From Lewinellaceae bacterium (GTDB lineage Bacteria > Bacteroidota > Bacteroidia > Chitinophagales > Saprospiraceae): a stretch of DNA of 64,000 bases. Positions 1 through 8,897 of this stretch are shown here, piece after piece. Where the stretch lies: contig JACJYC010000018.1 in NCBI GenBank assembly GCA_020636325.1, forward strand, positions 62,001 to 126,000, written 5' to 3'. The notes under the pieces are model-generated. The model was given only the letters and a program-made list of their open reading frames with translations. It did no database searches and was not told where the DNA came from. Made by a program: the position numbers and the translations under genes. Every line of letters starts with the position of its first letter. The first letter of the stretch is position 1.

Positions 1-330
1 CCGCCGGCATATCCGCCTCCCGGTCCGACCACTCCGCAGGTCCAGCTGACCAGCAGCACCTGGCAGTTCCAGGGGCAGGATGTCTTCGGCTTCTACGTGC
101 TGACCGTCCGGTATTTTTCCAACAACGTGCTGCACATGTGGTGCAATCGCAATAGCAACCCTCAACCCTGGTTTTTCAGTACGACCTGGCAGCAATACGG
201 CAATTCACTGGTTCACTCCAATTGCGGATGGTTGTCTCAAGGCACTTTTTACCTCGACAACTTCAAGCAAACCATGACTTTCTATCCCAACGGCTCACCT
301 TATCCCATTTTTTTCAAAAGGATAGGATAA
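1..330 (+). CDS. C-terminal part of an unrecognised protein
   Basis: The reading frame is open from the first base to the stop at 328-330, so the gene starts outside the window; at least 109 residues are visible. A proline-rich stretch (PPAYPPPGPTTPQ) leads into about 90 residues rich in Trp, Phe, Tyr and Asn, which look like a beta-rich secreted or surface domain. I do not recognise the family and cannot see a signal peptide because the N-terminus is missing. The next gene starts 44 bases downstream in the same direction, so the two may be cotranscribed. Confidence 0.6.
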   Translation, partial: PPAYPPPGPTTPQVQLTSSTWQFQGQDVFGFYVLTVRYFSNNVLHMWCNRNSNPQPWFFSTTWQQYGNSLVHSNCGWLSQGTFYLDNFKQTMTFYPNGSPYPIFFKRIG

Positions 331-374
331 ACGCTAAAATTTTTATTTCAAATAACCTTTAAATCTTTAACACC

Positions 375-764
375 ATGAAAAAGTCCTTCATTTTGACTTC
401 CGGTCTTGTTTTGTTTTTCTTCCTTTTCGGCGCTGAAAGTTTTGCTCAGAAAAATTCCAACGAATGGGATTATCAGCAGGACGGCGGCAAGACCGGTTCG
501 GCTCCGGAACTGACCTACTACGGTACTGCCCAAAGCCAAACGAACACGCAGGCCTTGAAAAACATGGCTGAAAATAATTACAACACCCCGCCATCGCCAA
601 AAGGGCCGAAAAATCAAAAGCCGGCCACCCCGGCTCCGGAAAAAAAAGTGATCGTAAAGAAAAAAGATGAATTAACGGCAGGGGTCGGTAAGGTAGGTCC
701 TGTCACCATTCCCTTTGTTTCTTATAAAAAAGAAACTATTGTAATCACGAATGAACATAAATAG
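375..764 (+). CDS. Small secreted protein, unknown function
   Basis: 129 residues. The N-terminus (MKKSFILTSGLVLFFFLFGA, cleavage likely after ESFAQ near residue 25) is a clear signal peptide, so the product is exported. The mature part is short, hydrophilic, and rich in Asn, Gln, Lys and Pro, with a Lys/Pro-rich middle (about residues 75-98) and a short hydrophobic segment (VGPVTIPFVSY). No catalytic motif is visible. A strong terminator follows 15 bases after the stop, closing this transcription unit. Function unknown. Confidence 0.7.
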   Translation: MKKSFILTSGLVLFFFLFGAESFAQKNSNEWDYQQDGGKTGSAPELTYYGTAQSQTNTQALKNMAENNYNTPPSPKGPKNQKPATPAPEKKVIVKKKDELTAGVGKVGPVTIPFVSYKKETIVITNEHK

Positions 765-779
765 CAGGATTGGTAACCG

Positions 780-808
780 GTTAGCGGCCTTCAACCAAGG
801 CCGCTAAC
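780..808 (+). terminator. Rho-independent terminator
   Basis: Perfect 12-bp stem GTTAGCGGCCTT / AAGGCCGCTAAC with a CAACC loop, followed by a short T/A-rich run (TTTATAAAT). It sits directly after the small secreted protein and separates it from the CHAT gene. Confidence 0.8.
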
Positions 809-936
809 TTTATAAATCCCGGAAAAGAAGTTTGAAAGAATCCGATGGCGGCATAAATTGCGGACCGGAAAGAACAGGTCGAACAAATTATCTGCCACAA
901 ACATAAGTCCCTGATCACCTTCCGGATGCCTGGCGG

Positions 937-982
937 CGCGAAACTTGTGTGGTATATAGTGGCGCCACTAGATTCCGCGCCA
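937..982 (-). repeat. Partial, rearranged copy of the 157-bp MITE end
   Basis: On the minus strand this matches one end of the MITE at 31790-31946. The 19-mer cgcgaaacttgtgtggtat is identical to the complement of that element's left arm, followed by ctagattccgcgcca, one mismatch from the element tip. Twelve extra bases lie between them and form a palindrome, ctagtggcgccactag-like, as if two element ends had been joined. I see no second end nearby. It lies in the roughly 300-bp leader between the terminator at 808 and the CHAT start at 1070, which otherwise holds nothing I recognise. Confidence 0.6.
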
Positions 983-1069
983 CCAGAATCAAAGCTCATT
1001 TCAAAACCACGCCCGGTAATGGCCATTTCAGGATTTTTCACTCCGGCTCCCATCAACCCGGGAGCGCCT

Positions 1070-4000
1070 TTGAAAACGAACCGCTTAAGGACATTCAGCC
1101 TGCTGACTGTTTTTTTGCTTCCCATATTTTCCGAAGGCCAAAATCTGGAAATAAAACCCCGGAACAACCCCGACGATACACTGCTGGTCAGCGGTATGAT
1201 CAGGGAGGCCGTTGAGGTGGGAGAGACCGCAAATTTCCAGGAGGCCTTCCGGATCCTGGAGCAGGCACGGGAAATCCTGGTCCGATATTCCCATCAGCCT
1301 TCGTTTGCCATGGCCGAGGTTCTCTACCAAACCGGGGCCACCTGGTTGAGTTCGGGCGACAAGAATGCGGCAAGGCCGTTCCTCCGAAAGGCCCTGGATC
1401 TGTACCGGATCACCGCAGGCGAGTATTCTGATCAAACCGCCAATGCCCTTGATGCCTTGGGTGCGGGTTATCTGCAGACGTCGCGTCAGGATTCCGCCTT
1501 AATCTGCTTTCAATCTGCGCTGGCGATTCGCAAAAAAACCGCCTTAACAGATAGCAGTCAATTATTCGGATCATTTTTGAACATCGGCAACTATTATTTT
1601 TATTCCAATCGCCCGGATAGCGCAATTTTCAATTACCGGAAATGTCTTGACCTGGCTGACAAAAACCCGGATAATCCCCGAATCAAAGCGGATAACGCCC
1701 ACCAAAACCTGGGTATCATTTACTCGGCGCGCAGCGACCGGGCCGGAGCAGAATATCACCTCAACAAAGCCCTCGAGCTAAGATTGGATCAGGGCAATTT
1801 TTATCCCGCAATCGGCACCTACACAGAGCTTTGTTATCTGGAAACCGAACCGGATTGTGAAAAGGCCATTCTGCTTGGCGCAAAAGGTGCGGAGCTCGCC
1901 GAAAAGATCAAGGCAGGCAACAGCCTCCATGCAGCCTATTTGCATCACGCGCTGGGCAACGCTTTCCAGCATAAGACCGACTATGATTCAGCATTGGTCC
2001 ACCTGGAGCGATCGCTTGACCTGCTTACTCGCCTTAAAGGTCCGGACGATCCCGACCTGGTCCCTGTTATGATCTCCCTTTCCCTGGTAGAAGCCAGCGG
2101 ACCGGAGCATACGCAGCGATATTTGCTCAAAGCGATCGATATCTGCCGGCGACATAACCTGGGCTGTTCAGAGGCTTATAACAATCTGGCCAGGAGTTAT
2201 GCCCAGACCGGCAATTTCAAGGATGCTATTCCGTTTGCCGAAAAAGCGATGAGGGGGTTTTTAACGGATTTTTCTGAAAAACGGGAATACAAAATCGGTG
2301 TTGCATTTGAGAACCTGGGCAATCTTCAACGCTCGGCGGGGCAGCCCGGTAAAGCGCTCAGGAGCTACAACAGCGCATTGGAAGCATTGCAGCAATTCCC
2401 CGGTAATGCCGCAGCAAATATTGCATCGGTCTATATCGCCAAAGCGGCTTTGCAAATTGATCAGAAAGCCTATTCAGACGCTGAAGCCTTACTGGAAAGG
2501 GCAGAATCCATGCTGCAACCCGGCGAATCCGCTGATCTCAGGGTTCTATTTGCATTGAACCTCAACCGGGCACTTCTTAAAGCAGCCACCGGCAACCTCA
2601 ACCAGGCTGTCCAATGCACCGATATCGCCATCCGGGCGGCAGGCAACCATCCTGGAAAATTCAACTTCAACATGACCGGAGAGCTGATCGACGGAAACGT
2701 GCTCAATGGAAATTTATATCGGTTGCTTTACCAGAGAACAGGCGAAATATCGGCATTGGAAAAGAGCGCCGGCTACTTTGATAACGCCAGAAAAACCATA
2801 GCGTGGGTTGATAAAACCACCTTGCGGGAATCTGACAGGTTCCGGCTGGCAGAAGCGCTCAGGATTATTTCGGAAGGAAGGATCAATACGGCAGCGGCGC
2901 TTGCTGAAAGCAACCCCCGGGAAACCGCCGCCTTATTCCGGATCAGCGAGGATGCCAAAACCAATATTCTTCGGTCAGCCATCCGGGAAGCCGATGTTAA
3001 AACAGCTTTGAAAATCCCCCGGGAAGCGCTGAATGCCGAACGTCAGCTCAAAGTTGACATTTCTTTTTTACAAAAAAAACTTGATCGGTTGAGTGCAGAA
3101 AACACCCCGGCCGACGCACCTGAAGCGCTTGGCATGCAGCGGCAGCTTTTTGCGCTTGAACGCGCATTGGATTCCCTGCAAACCACCTTCCGCGACCTTG
3201 ACAACCGGTACCTTGACCTGAAATACGCGTCTTCAACCGAAACCGTCGAATCGGTGCAACAGGACCTGATCAAACCGGGGCAAGCGCTGCTGGAATATTT
3301 CGTCGGGGACAGCACCATCTTTATTTTCGTCATTACCCCTGACCGGTATTCGGTAAAACAAGTTAAAAAGGATTTTCCGCTGGAAGAATGGGTTGCATCG
3401 TTCAGAAATGGAATTTACGGGTATCACAGCCTGCCGGACCCTGAAAAAACCACATTGGCGGAACAAAAAACCCAGAAAGCATTTATCGACTATGGGCAAA
3501 AATTGTACGCAGCCCTTTTCGCGCCGGTTGCGGAATGGTTGCCGGAATCGGTCATCGTGATACCGGACGGCGTCCTGGGATATATCCCGTTCGCAGCGTT
3601 AATCTCCGGCCCGCCCACCGATCCTGACGACTATTTATCCTACCCTTTCCTGGTCCGGAGATTTCAATTCAGCTATTGTTATTCCGCAGGGTTGCTCCGG
3701 GAAATGGTCAGGCACAAGCACGCTGAGCAGCCGGAAATGGATTTTCTGGGATTAGCACCCTTTTTTAACGGGGATATCAGGAAGATAACCGGAAAGTATC
3801 CCCTGGAGAAATTGCTCCGGGAAGGATTGGATGAACTGCCCGCCTCCGGCGAAGAAGTCGTGATCGGCAAACAGTTCTTCGGTTCAAAGGGGAAAGTGCT
3901 CACAGGAATGGCGGCCACTCTTCAAGAATTCACCTCCGTCGCAAAAATGTACAGGATACTGCACCTGGCGCAGCACGGCAAAGCGGATAACCTGACCGGG

Positions 4001-4405
4001 GATTACGCCTTTCTATCTTTTGCACCTGCTACCGACGGCAAAGGCAGCGAGTTGTATGCGAAAGATATCTGCAACCTGAACCTGAATGCCGACCTGGTTG
4101 TCCTTTCCGCCTGCGAAACCGGCATTGGAGAGCTCCGCCGTGGCGAAGGCATAATCAGTCTCGCAAGAGCGTTCGCCTATGCCGGCGCCAAAAGCATGAT
4201 GACCACCCAATGGCAGGTAAGCGATCAAAGTTCAGCCGGTTTAATGCGCTATTTTTACAGAGGCATTTATCAGGGCCTGGCAAAAGACGGAGCCCTGCGC
4301 CAGGCACAGTTGACCTACCTTGCCGATCCATCAAACAGCGAACGTTTCCATCCGTTTTTCTGGGCCGGATATACCCCCGTCGGGGATATGGCGCCGGTCA
4401 GATGA
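1070..4405 (+). CDS. Exported TPR-CHAT protease-like protein
   Basis: About 1111 residues from a TTG at 1070, chosen because it gives a clean signal peptide (LKTNRLRTFSLLTVFLLPIF, then SEGQ) and is preceded by GGGAG. Upstream ATGs at 926 and 1019 would add an odd N-terminus, and 926 lies beside a repeat. The first 60 percent is TPR repeats (recurring A-x2-LG and Y-x-A motifs), then a coiled-coil region, then a CHAT domain of the caspase-like clan. The expected dyad is present: His969 in HLAQHG and Cys1015 in LSACETG. The C-terminus (HPFFWAGYTPVGD) is typical of CHAT. The gene is convergent with, and 8 bp from, an anti-sigma/sigma pair. Protease activity is inferred from the family; substrate unknown. 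Confidence 0.88.
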   Translation: MKTNRLRTFSLLTVFLLPIFSEGQNLEIKPRNNPDDTLLVSGMIREAVEVGETANFQEAFRILEQAREILVRYSHQPSFAMAEVLYQTGATWLSSGDKNAARPFLRKALDLYRITAGEYSDQTANALDALGAGYLQTSRQDSALICFQSALAIRKKTALTDSSQLFGSFLNIGNYYFYSNRPDSAIFNYRKCLDLADKNPDNPRIKADNAHQNLGIIYSARSDRAGAEYHLNKALELRLDQGNFYPAIGTYTELCYLETEPDCEKAILLGAKGAELAEKIKAGNSLHAAYLHHALGNAFQHKTDYDSALVHLERSLDLLTRLKGPDDPDLVPVMISLSLVEASGPEHTQRYLLKAIDICRRHNLGCSEAYNNLARSYAQTGNFKDAIPFAEKAMRGFLTDFSEKREYKIGVAFENLGNLQRSAGQPGKALRSYNSALEALQQFPGNAAANIASVYIAKAALQIDQKAYSDAEALLERAESMLQPGESADLRVLFALNLNRALLKAATGNLNQAVQCTDIAIRAAGNHPGKFNFNMTGELIDGNVLNGNLYRLLYQRTGEISALEKSAGYFDNARKTIAWVDKTTLRESDRFRLAEALRIISEGRINTAAALAESNPRETAALFRISEDAKTNILRSAIREADVKTALKIPREALNAERQLKVDISFLQKKLDRLSAENTPADAPEALGMQRQLFALERALDSLQTTFRDLDNRYLDLKYASSTETVESVQQDLIKPGQALLEYFVGDSTIFIFVITPDRYSVKQVKKDFPLEEWVASFRNGIYGYHSLPDPEKTTLAEQKTQKAFIDYGQKLYAALFAPVAEWLPESVIVIPDGVLGYIPFAALISGPPTDPDDYLSYPFLVRRFQFSYCYSAGLLREMVRHKHAEQPEMDFLGLAPFFNGDIRKITGKYPLEKLLREGLDELPASGEEVVIGKQFFGSKGKVLTGMAATLQEFTSVAKMYRILHLAQHGKADNLTGDYAFLSFAPATDGKGSELYAKDICNLNLNADLVVLSACETGIGELRRGEGIISLARAFAYAGAKSMMTTQWQVSDQSSAGLMRYFYRGIYQGLAKDGALRQAQLTYLADPSNSERFHPFFWAGYTPVGDMAPVR

Positions 4406-4413
4406 CCTCCCGC

Positions 4414-5472
4414 TTAGTTATTAACCCGGGTTCGTAAACGCTTAAGCCGCTCCCGGTTGATATTCGTCGGATTGCTTTCGATAACGGCGGCCAGGCTGTC
4501 AAATCTGGCTTTGGAGGCCGGCAGATCAGCGGCAAAGCTCAAAACGGCAAACCATTGGGCAGAATATTTCCTGCTGCCGCCCACTTTTAAGAAATGATCC
4601 GCCGCGAGGTCATATTTCTTTGTCCGGAAGGCCGAGTGCCCGATCAAATAATTCCATTCATTACTGCGGAGCGTATCACCAGCGGCAGCCCTGCTCAATG
4701 TCAGGGCCTGGTCGTAGCGCCCCTCTGCAAAAGCCGACAATGCCCGGGCGTACACAGCGGTATCGGTGGAAGATGAGCCGCCGCGAATTCCCGAATCACC
4801 AGATGCCGATTCTTCATATTCCCGGACAATGCCGGCCAGTTGGCGATCCTGTTTTTTTTGCACCTCCGGATTTGTTTCCACAATTTCCTGATCCCGCCGG
4901 TCAGGTTGGGGCATTTGCGGAATGTCATCGTTCTCTTGTTCCTGCAGGGTATCAATCGGCTCTTCCTTGACCAATACCTCCTGATCAGGTTGCCGGTTGC
5001 TCCACCACCACCCCAACACGATCAACCCCGCAACAGCCGCGGCAACAGCTAAAATTCTGCTCAACCGAAACCTGGATAGTTGAAATCCAGGCCGGTTATT
5101 CCCCAAGGCTTCCTCCCGGGTTCTATCAAAAAAACCTTCTCTTTCCAGGCGGTTTCCCGCATTGGATATTTTTTGGCGCCCTTCAGCCAGCCCGATAAAT
5201 CCTTCCTCCATTTCACCGGCGATCATATCTCCTTCCAGGTCGTCAAAAAAGCCCTCAGCCCGGAGCTTTTCACCTGTTCTTTGGAGGCCGTCCATCATCC
5301 GGCGCCGGTCAGCTTCCATTTGCAGAAAAGCTGCAATCTTGTTAAAGGCTTCAAAGTCAGCTTGCAATTGTTCATCCTCAGCAAGGCGGGATTCAAAAGC
5401 AAGCCGGTCATTCGGATCCAGTTCGCCCGCGTGGTATGATGCAATCAGGGTAATATTATCGATCTCTTCCAT
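4414..5472 (-). CDS. One-pass membrane anti-sigma factor with C-terminal TPR region
   Basis: 352 residues. The N-terminal part (MEEIDNITLIASYHAGELDP) resembles the sigma-binding end of Bacteroidota anti-sigma factors. A single membrane segment lies near residues 140-157 (LAVAAAVAGLIVLGWWW), followed by an acidic linker and a C-terminal tetratricopeptide-like region (about 230-340; YARALSAFAEGRYDQALTLS). Topology would place the N-terminus in the cytoplasm and the TPR region in the periplasm. It starts 7 bases after the ECF sigma gene and is surely cotranscribed with it. The periplasmic TPR domain is a plausible partner or substrate of the exported CHAT protein next door. No enzymatic motif seen. 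Confidence 0.8.
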   Translation of the reverse strand: MEEIDNITLIASYHAGELDPNDRLAFESRLAEDEQLQADFEAFNKIAAFLQMEADRRRMMDGLQRTGEKLRAEGFFDDLEGDMIAGEMEEGFIGLAEGRQKISNAGNRLEREGFFDRTREEALGNNRPGFQLSRFRLSRILAVAAAVAGLIVLGWWWSNRQPDQEVLVKEEPIDTLQEQENDDIPQMPQPDRRDQEIVETNPEVQKKQDRQLAGIVREYEESASGDSGIRGGSSSTDTAVYARALSAFAEGRYDQALTLSRAAAGDTLRSNEWNYLIGHSAFRTKKYDLAADHFLKVGGSRKYSAQWFAVLSFAADLPASKARFDSLAAVIESNPTNINRERLKRLRTRVNN

Positions 5473-5479
5473 GGTTACG

Positions 5480-6046
5480 CTATTTCCGGTCCATGCACTC
5501 CTTCATGGCCTTCAGGGCCCGGTTGCGAATGACCCCGACCGTGTTGGCATCTGAAAAACCCAATTGATTTGCGACCTCCTCTCTTGATTTTTTCTCCACG
5601 ATCAGCAAGTGCAACAGGTTTCTGCGTTTTTCATCCAGTTGATCCAGACATTGCTGCATACTGCGCAACATTTGATCCTTTTCTTCCAGCTCTTCAACCG
5701 TTTTGATCGCGGGCATTTCAAAGTCGGTTTTTATGTGCGTGAAATCCTCATTGGTAAAATTAACCGGAGCTTTTGTGCGCGCCTTGTTCCATCGCTGCCA
5801 GCTATTCAGGGCCGATAAATAGACATATCCGTAAATATTCCGGATTTCTGTGTCCTTTCCTATCACAACAAGCACTCTGGCAACCGTATCATAAAAAAGG
5901 TCCTTGGCGTCCGCCATTTCAACCGGCATTATCTTTTTGTAAAAAAGCCCGAATACCTTTCGGAAAATGCACTCAAAGGCAGAATCCCTTCCCTGGCGGA
6001 GCTCTGTCAATACTTGCGATTGGTCATCACAGTTGGTTTCTTTCAT
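5480..6046 (-). CDS. ECF-type RNA polymerase sigma factor
   Basis: 188 residues from the ATG at 6046 (MKETNCDDQSQVL). The frame extends upstream, but that part is hydrophobic and unlike a sigma factor. Region 2 is visible (FYKKIMPVEMADAKDLFYDTV) and region 4 is at the C-terminus (LDEKRRNLLHLLIVEKKSRE, then a helix-turn-helix around VANQLGFSDANTVGVIRNRA). A TATTTTTG on this strand (6074-6081) could be the -7 box of a housekeeping promoter. The sigma gene leads a two-gene operon with the anti-sigma factor, the usual arrangement for a membrane-signalled ECF regulator. Confidence 0.88.
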   Translation of the reverse strand: MKETNCDDQSQVLTELRQGRDSAFECIFRKVFGLFYKKIMPVEMADAKDLFYDTVARVLVVIGKDTEIRNIYGYVYLSALNSWQRWNKARTKAPVNFTNEDFTHIKTDFEMPAIKTVEELEEKDQMLRSMQQCLDQLDEKRRNLLHLLIVEKKSREEVANQLGFSDANTVGVIRNRALKAMKECMDRK

Positions 6047-6178
6047 ACGTGTCCGGATCAAAATCGGAAATGGCAAAAATAAAACAATTCGGCAACCGCC
6101 GGCTGACAGAGATACGTCAGTGACCAATCCCGTACTGATTCCATCCATTCCGTTAAAACAACCGCATCCGCGTTTTCA

Positions 6179-7465
6179 TCATTCCACCACCAAAACCGTA
6201 TCCACCTCATCCATTTTCTTCGGCAGTTCGATCGTCAGCCCGAATTCATCCTGCCTGAATTTCAGCGTTTCGTTGGTGCCGAATACTTTTACGCTTTTGA
6301 TTTTCCCGGTGATCTCAGCGATCAGCACCGCCGGGCCGTCGGGTTCCAGCACGTGGATATAGGTCGCATTGCCTTTCCGGGTGGAAACGCCCCAGGGCTT
6401 TTGCGACATCGGACCGCCGCGGGTGCCGTAGATCGTCTCGCCGTATTTTTCCATCCATTTGCCCATTTCCCCCAGGGTTTTCACAAATTCGGGCTGAATC
6501 TTGCCGTTGGGCATCGGGCCCACATTGAGCAGGAAATTGGCGTTGTTGCCGGCCGCCTTGACCAGGTATTGGATGAGGGCCTTCGTGGATTTATACCGGT
6601 GGTCCTGCAGGTTGAAGCCCCAGGAATTGTTCATGGTCTCGCAGGTTTCGAGGGGTAATTGCCCGATTTCCGATTCGCCGCTGAAACCGGTCGTATTCCG
6701 GCCGGGCAGGTCCTTTTCGAACATCTGGAAATCCTCTCCGTCCTTGGGCGCCTGGTGGTGGTTGTTGCCGATCAGACACTGCGGCTGAAGCTTGTGGATG
6801 AGGCTGTAGGTTTTCTGCAGTCGCCAGTCGGCATCCTTCTTGTCCCACCAGCCGTCGAACCAGATGCCGGCGATGGGGCCGTAATTGGTCAGCAGTTCGG
6901 TGAGTTGGGCGTCCATGAAGTCGAGGTATTTGTACCAGTCGCCGCTATCCGGCCGGCCGGAATATTCGCCGGTACGGCCGCGCGGGTAGTAGTTGTCCTG
7001 GTACCAGTCGAGGTGAGAGTGGTAGAAAAAGAGCTTGATGCCTTGTTTGTGGCATTCGTCCGCCAGCATTTTGAGGACGTCCTTCTTGTAGGGGGTCCGG
7101 TCGACGATGTCCCAGTCCGTTTGTTTGGAATCGAACATGGCGAATCCGTCGTGGTGCTTGGAGGTGATGGTGATGTATTGCATACCGGCCGCCTTGACCA
7201 TGGAGACCCACTCTTTCGGGTCGAATTCGGTGGGGTTGAAAAAGGCGGGCAGTTTTTGGTAGGTTTCCTTGTCGATATGCTGGTTGTTCATCACCCATTC
7301 GCCGTCGCCGAGCACGCAGTAGGTCCCCCAGTGGACGAACATGCCGAATTTGGCGTCCTGGAACCACTTGCGGGCCTCCAGGTTTTCGGGAGCCGGCTGG
7401 TAGGATTGGGCCGCAAGGGCAAAGGAGAGGCATACGGCGAGAAGAGTCGTGAGTTGGTTTTTCAT
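6179..7465 (-). CDS. Alpha-L-fucosidase, GH29 family
   Basis: 428 residues with a signal peptide (MKNQLTTLLAVCLSFALAAQ). GH29 hallmarks in order: HWGTY near residue 45, KHHDGF near 103-108, and IWFDGWWD with Asp204 as the likely catalytic nucleophile. The fold is a (beta/alpha)8 barrel followed by a short beta-sandwich (about residues 350-428). It would release L-fucose from glycans outside the cytoplasm. No transporter or SusCD pair is adjacent, so it is not part of a classical polysaccharide utilisation locus here. The substrate is inferred from the family; related GH29 members also act on plant or algal sulfated fucans. Confidence 0.9.
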   Translation of the reverse strand: MKNQLTTLLAVCLSFALAAQSYQPAPENLEARKWFQDAKFGMFVHWGTYCVLGDGEWVMNNQHIDKETYQKLPAFFNPTEFDPKEWVSMVKAAGMQYITITSKHHDGFAMFDSKQTDWDIVDRTPYKKDVLKMLADECHKQGIKLFFYHSHLDWYQDNYYPRGRTGEYSGRPDSGDWYKYLDFMDAQLTELLTNYGPIAGIWFDGWWDKKDADWRLQKTYSLIHKLQPQCLIGNNHHQAPKDGEDFQMFEKDLPGRNTTGFSGESEIGQLPLETCETMNNSWGFNLQDHRYKSTKALIQYLVKAAGNNANFLLNVGPMPNGKIQPEFVKTLGEMGKWMEKYGETIYGTRGGPMSQKPWGVSTRKGNATYIHVLEPDGPAVLIAEITGKIKSVKVFGTNETLKFRQDEFGLTIELPKKMDEVDTVLVVE

Positions 7466-7576
7466 GTTTAAAGTTGATTTTGAATGAATTGTGCAAATGA
7501 GCCGAGTGCCAAGTTATTTAAATTCGGACACTAATAGAAGTCTTAAAAGTTAATTAATTTGGCGGTGTAAAAATAT

Positions 7577-8416
7577 ATGCCCATCATGACCAACCTGACC
7601 ACATCCGCCAGGCTTCCCATCAGCACCCTGCTCCTGCGCTGGGCCGGTATCGCCCTGGTGGCCACGGTCTGGATCAGCGCCACCCTGTTCGGATCGTACA
7701 TTCTGGCCTTTTACGCCGGCGCCATCGCCGATGGGGAAATGGAAAAATGGAACGGCATACTGCCTCGGATCTACGAATCCGATTATCCGGCAGCAACCGC
7801 CGGCATCGGCCTGCACTTTGCCACCGGCGGCATCATTCTGGTATTGGGCTGCATCCAGCTGATGGAAGGGATCCGGAACCGGTACCCGGCCTTTCACCGC
7901 TGGATCGGCCGGATCTATGTTGCGGCTTCTGTCCTGGCCGGTATCGGCGGGCTGACCTTCATTGCGTTCAAGGGCACCATCGGCGGAACGGTGATGAATA
8001 TCGGATTCTCGCTTTACGGCATCCTGATGATCCTGGCTGCAGTGCAGGCATTCCGGCATGCATACGCCCGAAGGATAGAGCAGCACCGGGCCTGGGCGTT
8101 GCGCCTGTTTGCGCTGGCCATCGGGTCCTGGCTGTACCGGATGGATTACGGTTTCTGGCTGCTGCTGGCCGACGGCGCCGGGCATACCAATACCTTTTCC
8201 GGACCTTTTGACCGGGTCATGGCCTTTTTCTTCTACATTCCGAATTTGCTGGTCGCGGAAGCCTTTATCCGGGCCAGGAAGCCGACAACCGTACCTGCAC
8301 TAAAGATCGGGGCTGCCCTGATATTGGCTGGCGCTACCGCATTTCTCTGCCTGGGTACGTATTATTTCACGAAGTTTTATTGGGGGCCGGCTATTTTGGA
8401 GAGGGTGGGGATTTGA
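7577..8416 (+). CDS. DUF2306 multi-pass membrane protein
   Basis: 279 residues with about seven hydrophobic segments. The pattern matches the DUF2306 family: a first transmembrane helix after a short N-terminus, FHRWIGRIY in the middle and EQHRAWALRLFALAIGSWLY later, with conserved histidines at helix ends. Start could be 7577 or the second Met at 7586. Function is unknown in the family; the histidines suggest heme or metal binding, but that is speculation. It is divergent from the fucosidase. A GAGAGGGT tandem repeat begins at its stop codon. Confidence 0.75.
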   Translation: MPIMTNLTTSARLPISTLLLRWAGIALVATVWISATLFGSYILAFYAGAIADGEMEKWNGILPRIYESDYPAATAGIGLHFATGGIILVLGCIQLMEGIRNRYPAFHRWIGRIYVAASVLAGIGGLTFIAFKGTIGGTVMNIGFSLYGILMILAAVQAFRHAYARRIEQHRAWALRLFALAIGSWLYRMDYGFWLLLADGAGHTNTFSGPFDRVMAFFFYIPNLLVAEAFIRARKPTTVPALKIGAALILAGATAFLCLGTYYFTKFYWGPAILERVGI

Positions 8417-8466
8417 GAGGGTGAGAGGGTGAGAGGGTGAGAGGGGGTGAGAGGGTGAGAGAGGGC
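8413..8466 (+). repeat. GAGAGGGT purine-rich tandem repeat
   Basis: About six imperfect 8-bp units (gagagggt) run from the stop of the DUF2306 gene to the MITE that follows. A G-rich relative lies at 37330-37437, also next to a MITE copy. Confidence 0.75.
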
Positions 8467-8467
8467 G

Positions 8468-8569
8468 AGACTGTTCAAAATTGTGTTTTCACGCAAGGAC
8501 CCAAAGCTTTGATTTTCATCACGCTACGCGTGTTAAAAATCCGGGTGTCACAAAATTCTGAACAGTCTC
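8468..8569. mobile_element. MITE-B, old copy (no target duplication)
   Basis: About 102 bp with inverted ends agactgttca / tgaacagtct. Its body resembles the copies at 33991, 36543 and 37464 (cacgcaagg, a hairpin arm around gattttcatc, and the right arm near aaaatccggg). It is more diverged than those and I find no 9-bp flanking duplication, so it is probably an older insertion. Confidence 0.65.
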
Positions 8570-8738
8570 TTATTTGCTGCCGCAACAGGGTTCCATCATC
8601 TTATTGTGTTTCGTTCAAGAAAATAAATAGATTCTGCGGTTTAGGCGTCTATTTTTTTATACCCTCTAGAAAACATTCTGACAAAATCATTAATTTCAAC
8701 CTGATATTCCTGCATTCAATACAGAAATTTCAGGGTGA

Positions 8739-8897
8739 ATGATTAAATATATCCCACGATTTGCTGAAAAAGAAATTTTAAATCTGTCCTCATTTTTTCC
8801 CGTTGTGGCTGTTGTCGGGCCACGGCAAGTGGGAAAAACATCGCTTGTTCAGGCCATCAGATCAAAGCTGCATAAAAAATCCGATATCGGTGTTTAA
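8739..8897 (+). pseudogene. Truncated AAA+ ATPase (DUF4143-type) N-terminal fragment
   Basis: 52 codons from ATG 8739. The peptide starts MIKYIPRFAEKEILNLSSFF and contains a Walker A loop GPRQVGKTS, the signature of the ATP-binding proteins with a C-terminal DUF4143 domain that are common in Bacteroidota (usually about 380-400 residues). Here the frame stops at 8895-8897 and nothing like the remaining ATPase follows. A 48-codon open frame at 8904-9050 has no recognisable family. The rest of 8570-9186 shows nothing else I can name apart from the leader of the NADH dehydrogenase gene. Confidence 0.65.

Noticed and set aside
926..1069. Start of the first CHAT gene at ATG 926 or ATG 1019.
   Set aside because: The 926 start would read through the MITE-A scrap and gives no leader; TTG 1070 begins a proper signal peptide. 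The 1019 start is possible but adds 17 residues before the signal peptide.
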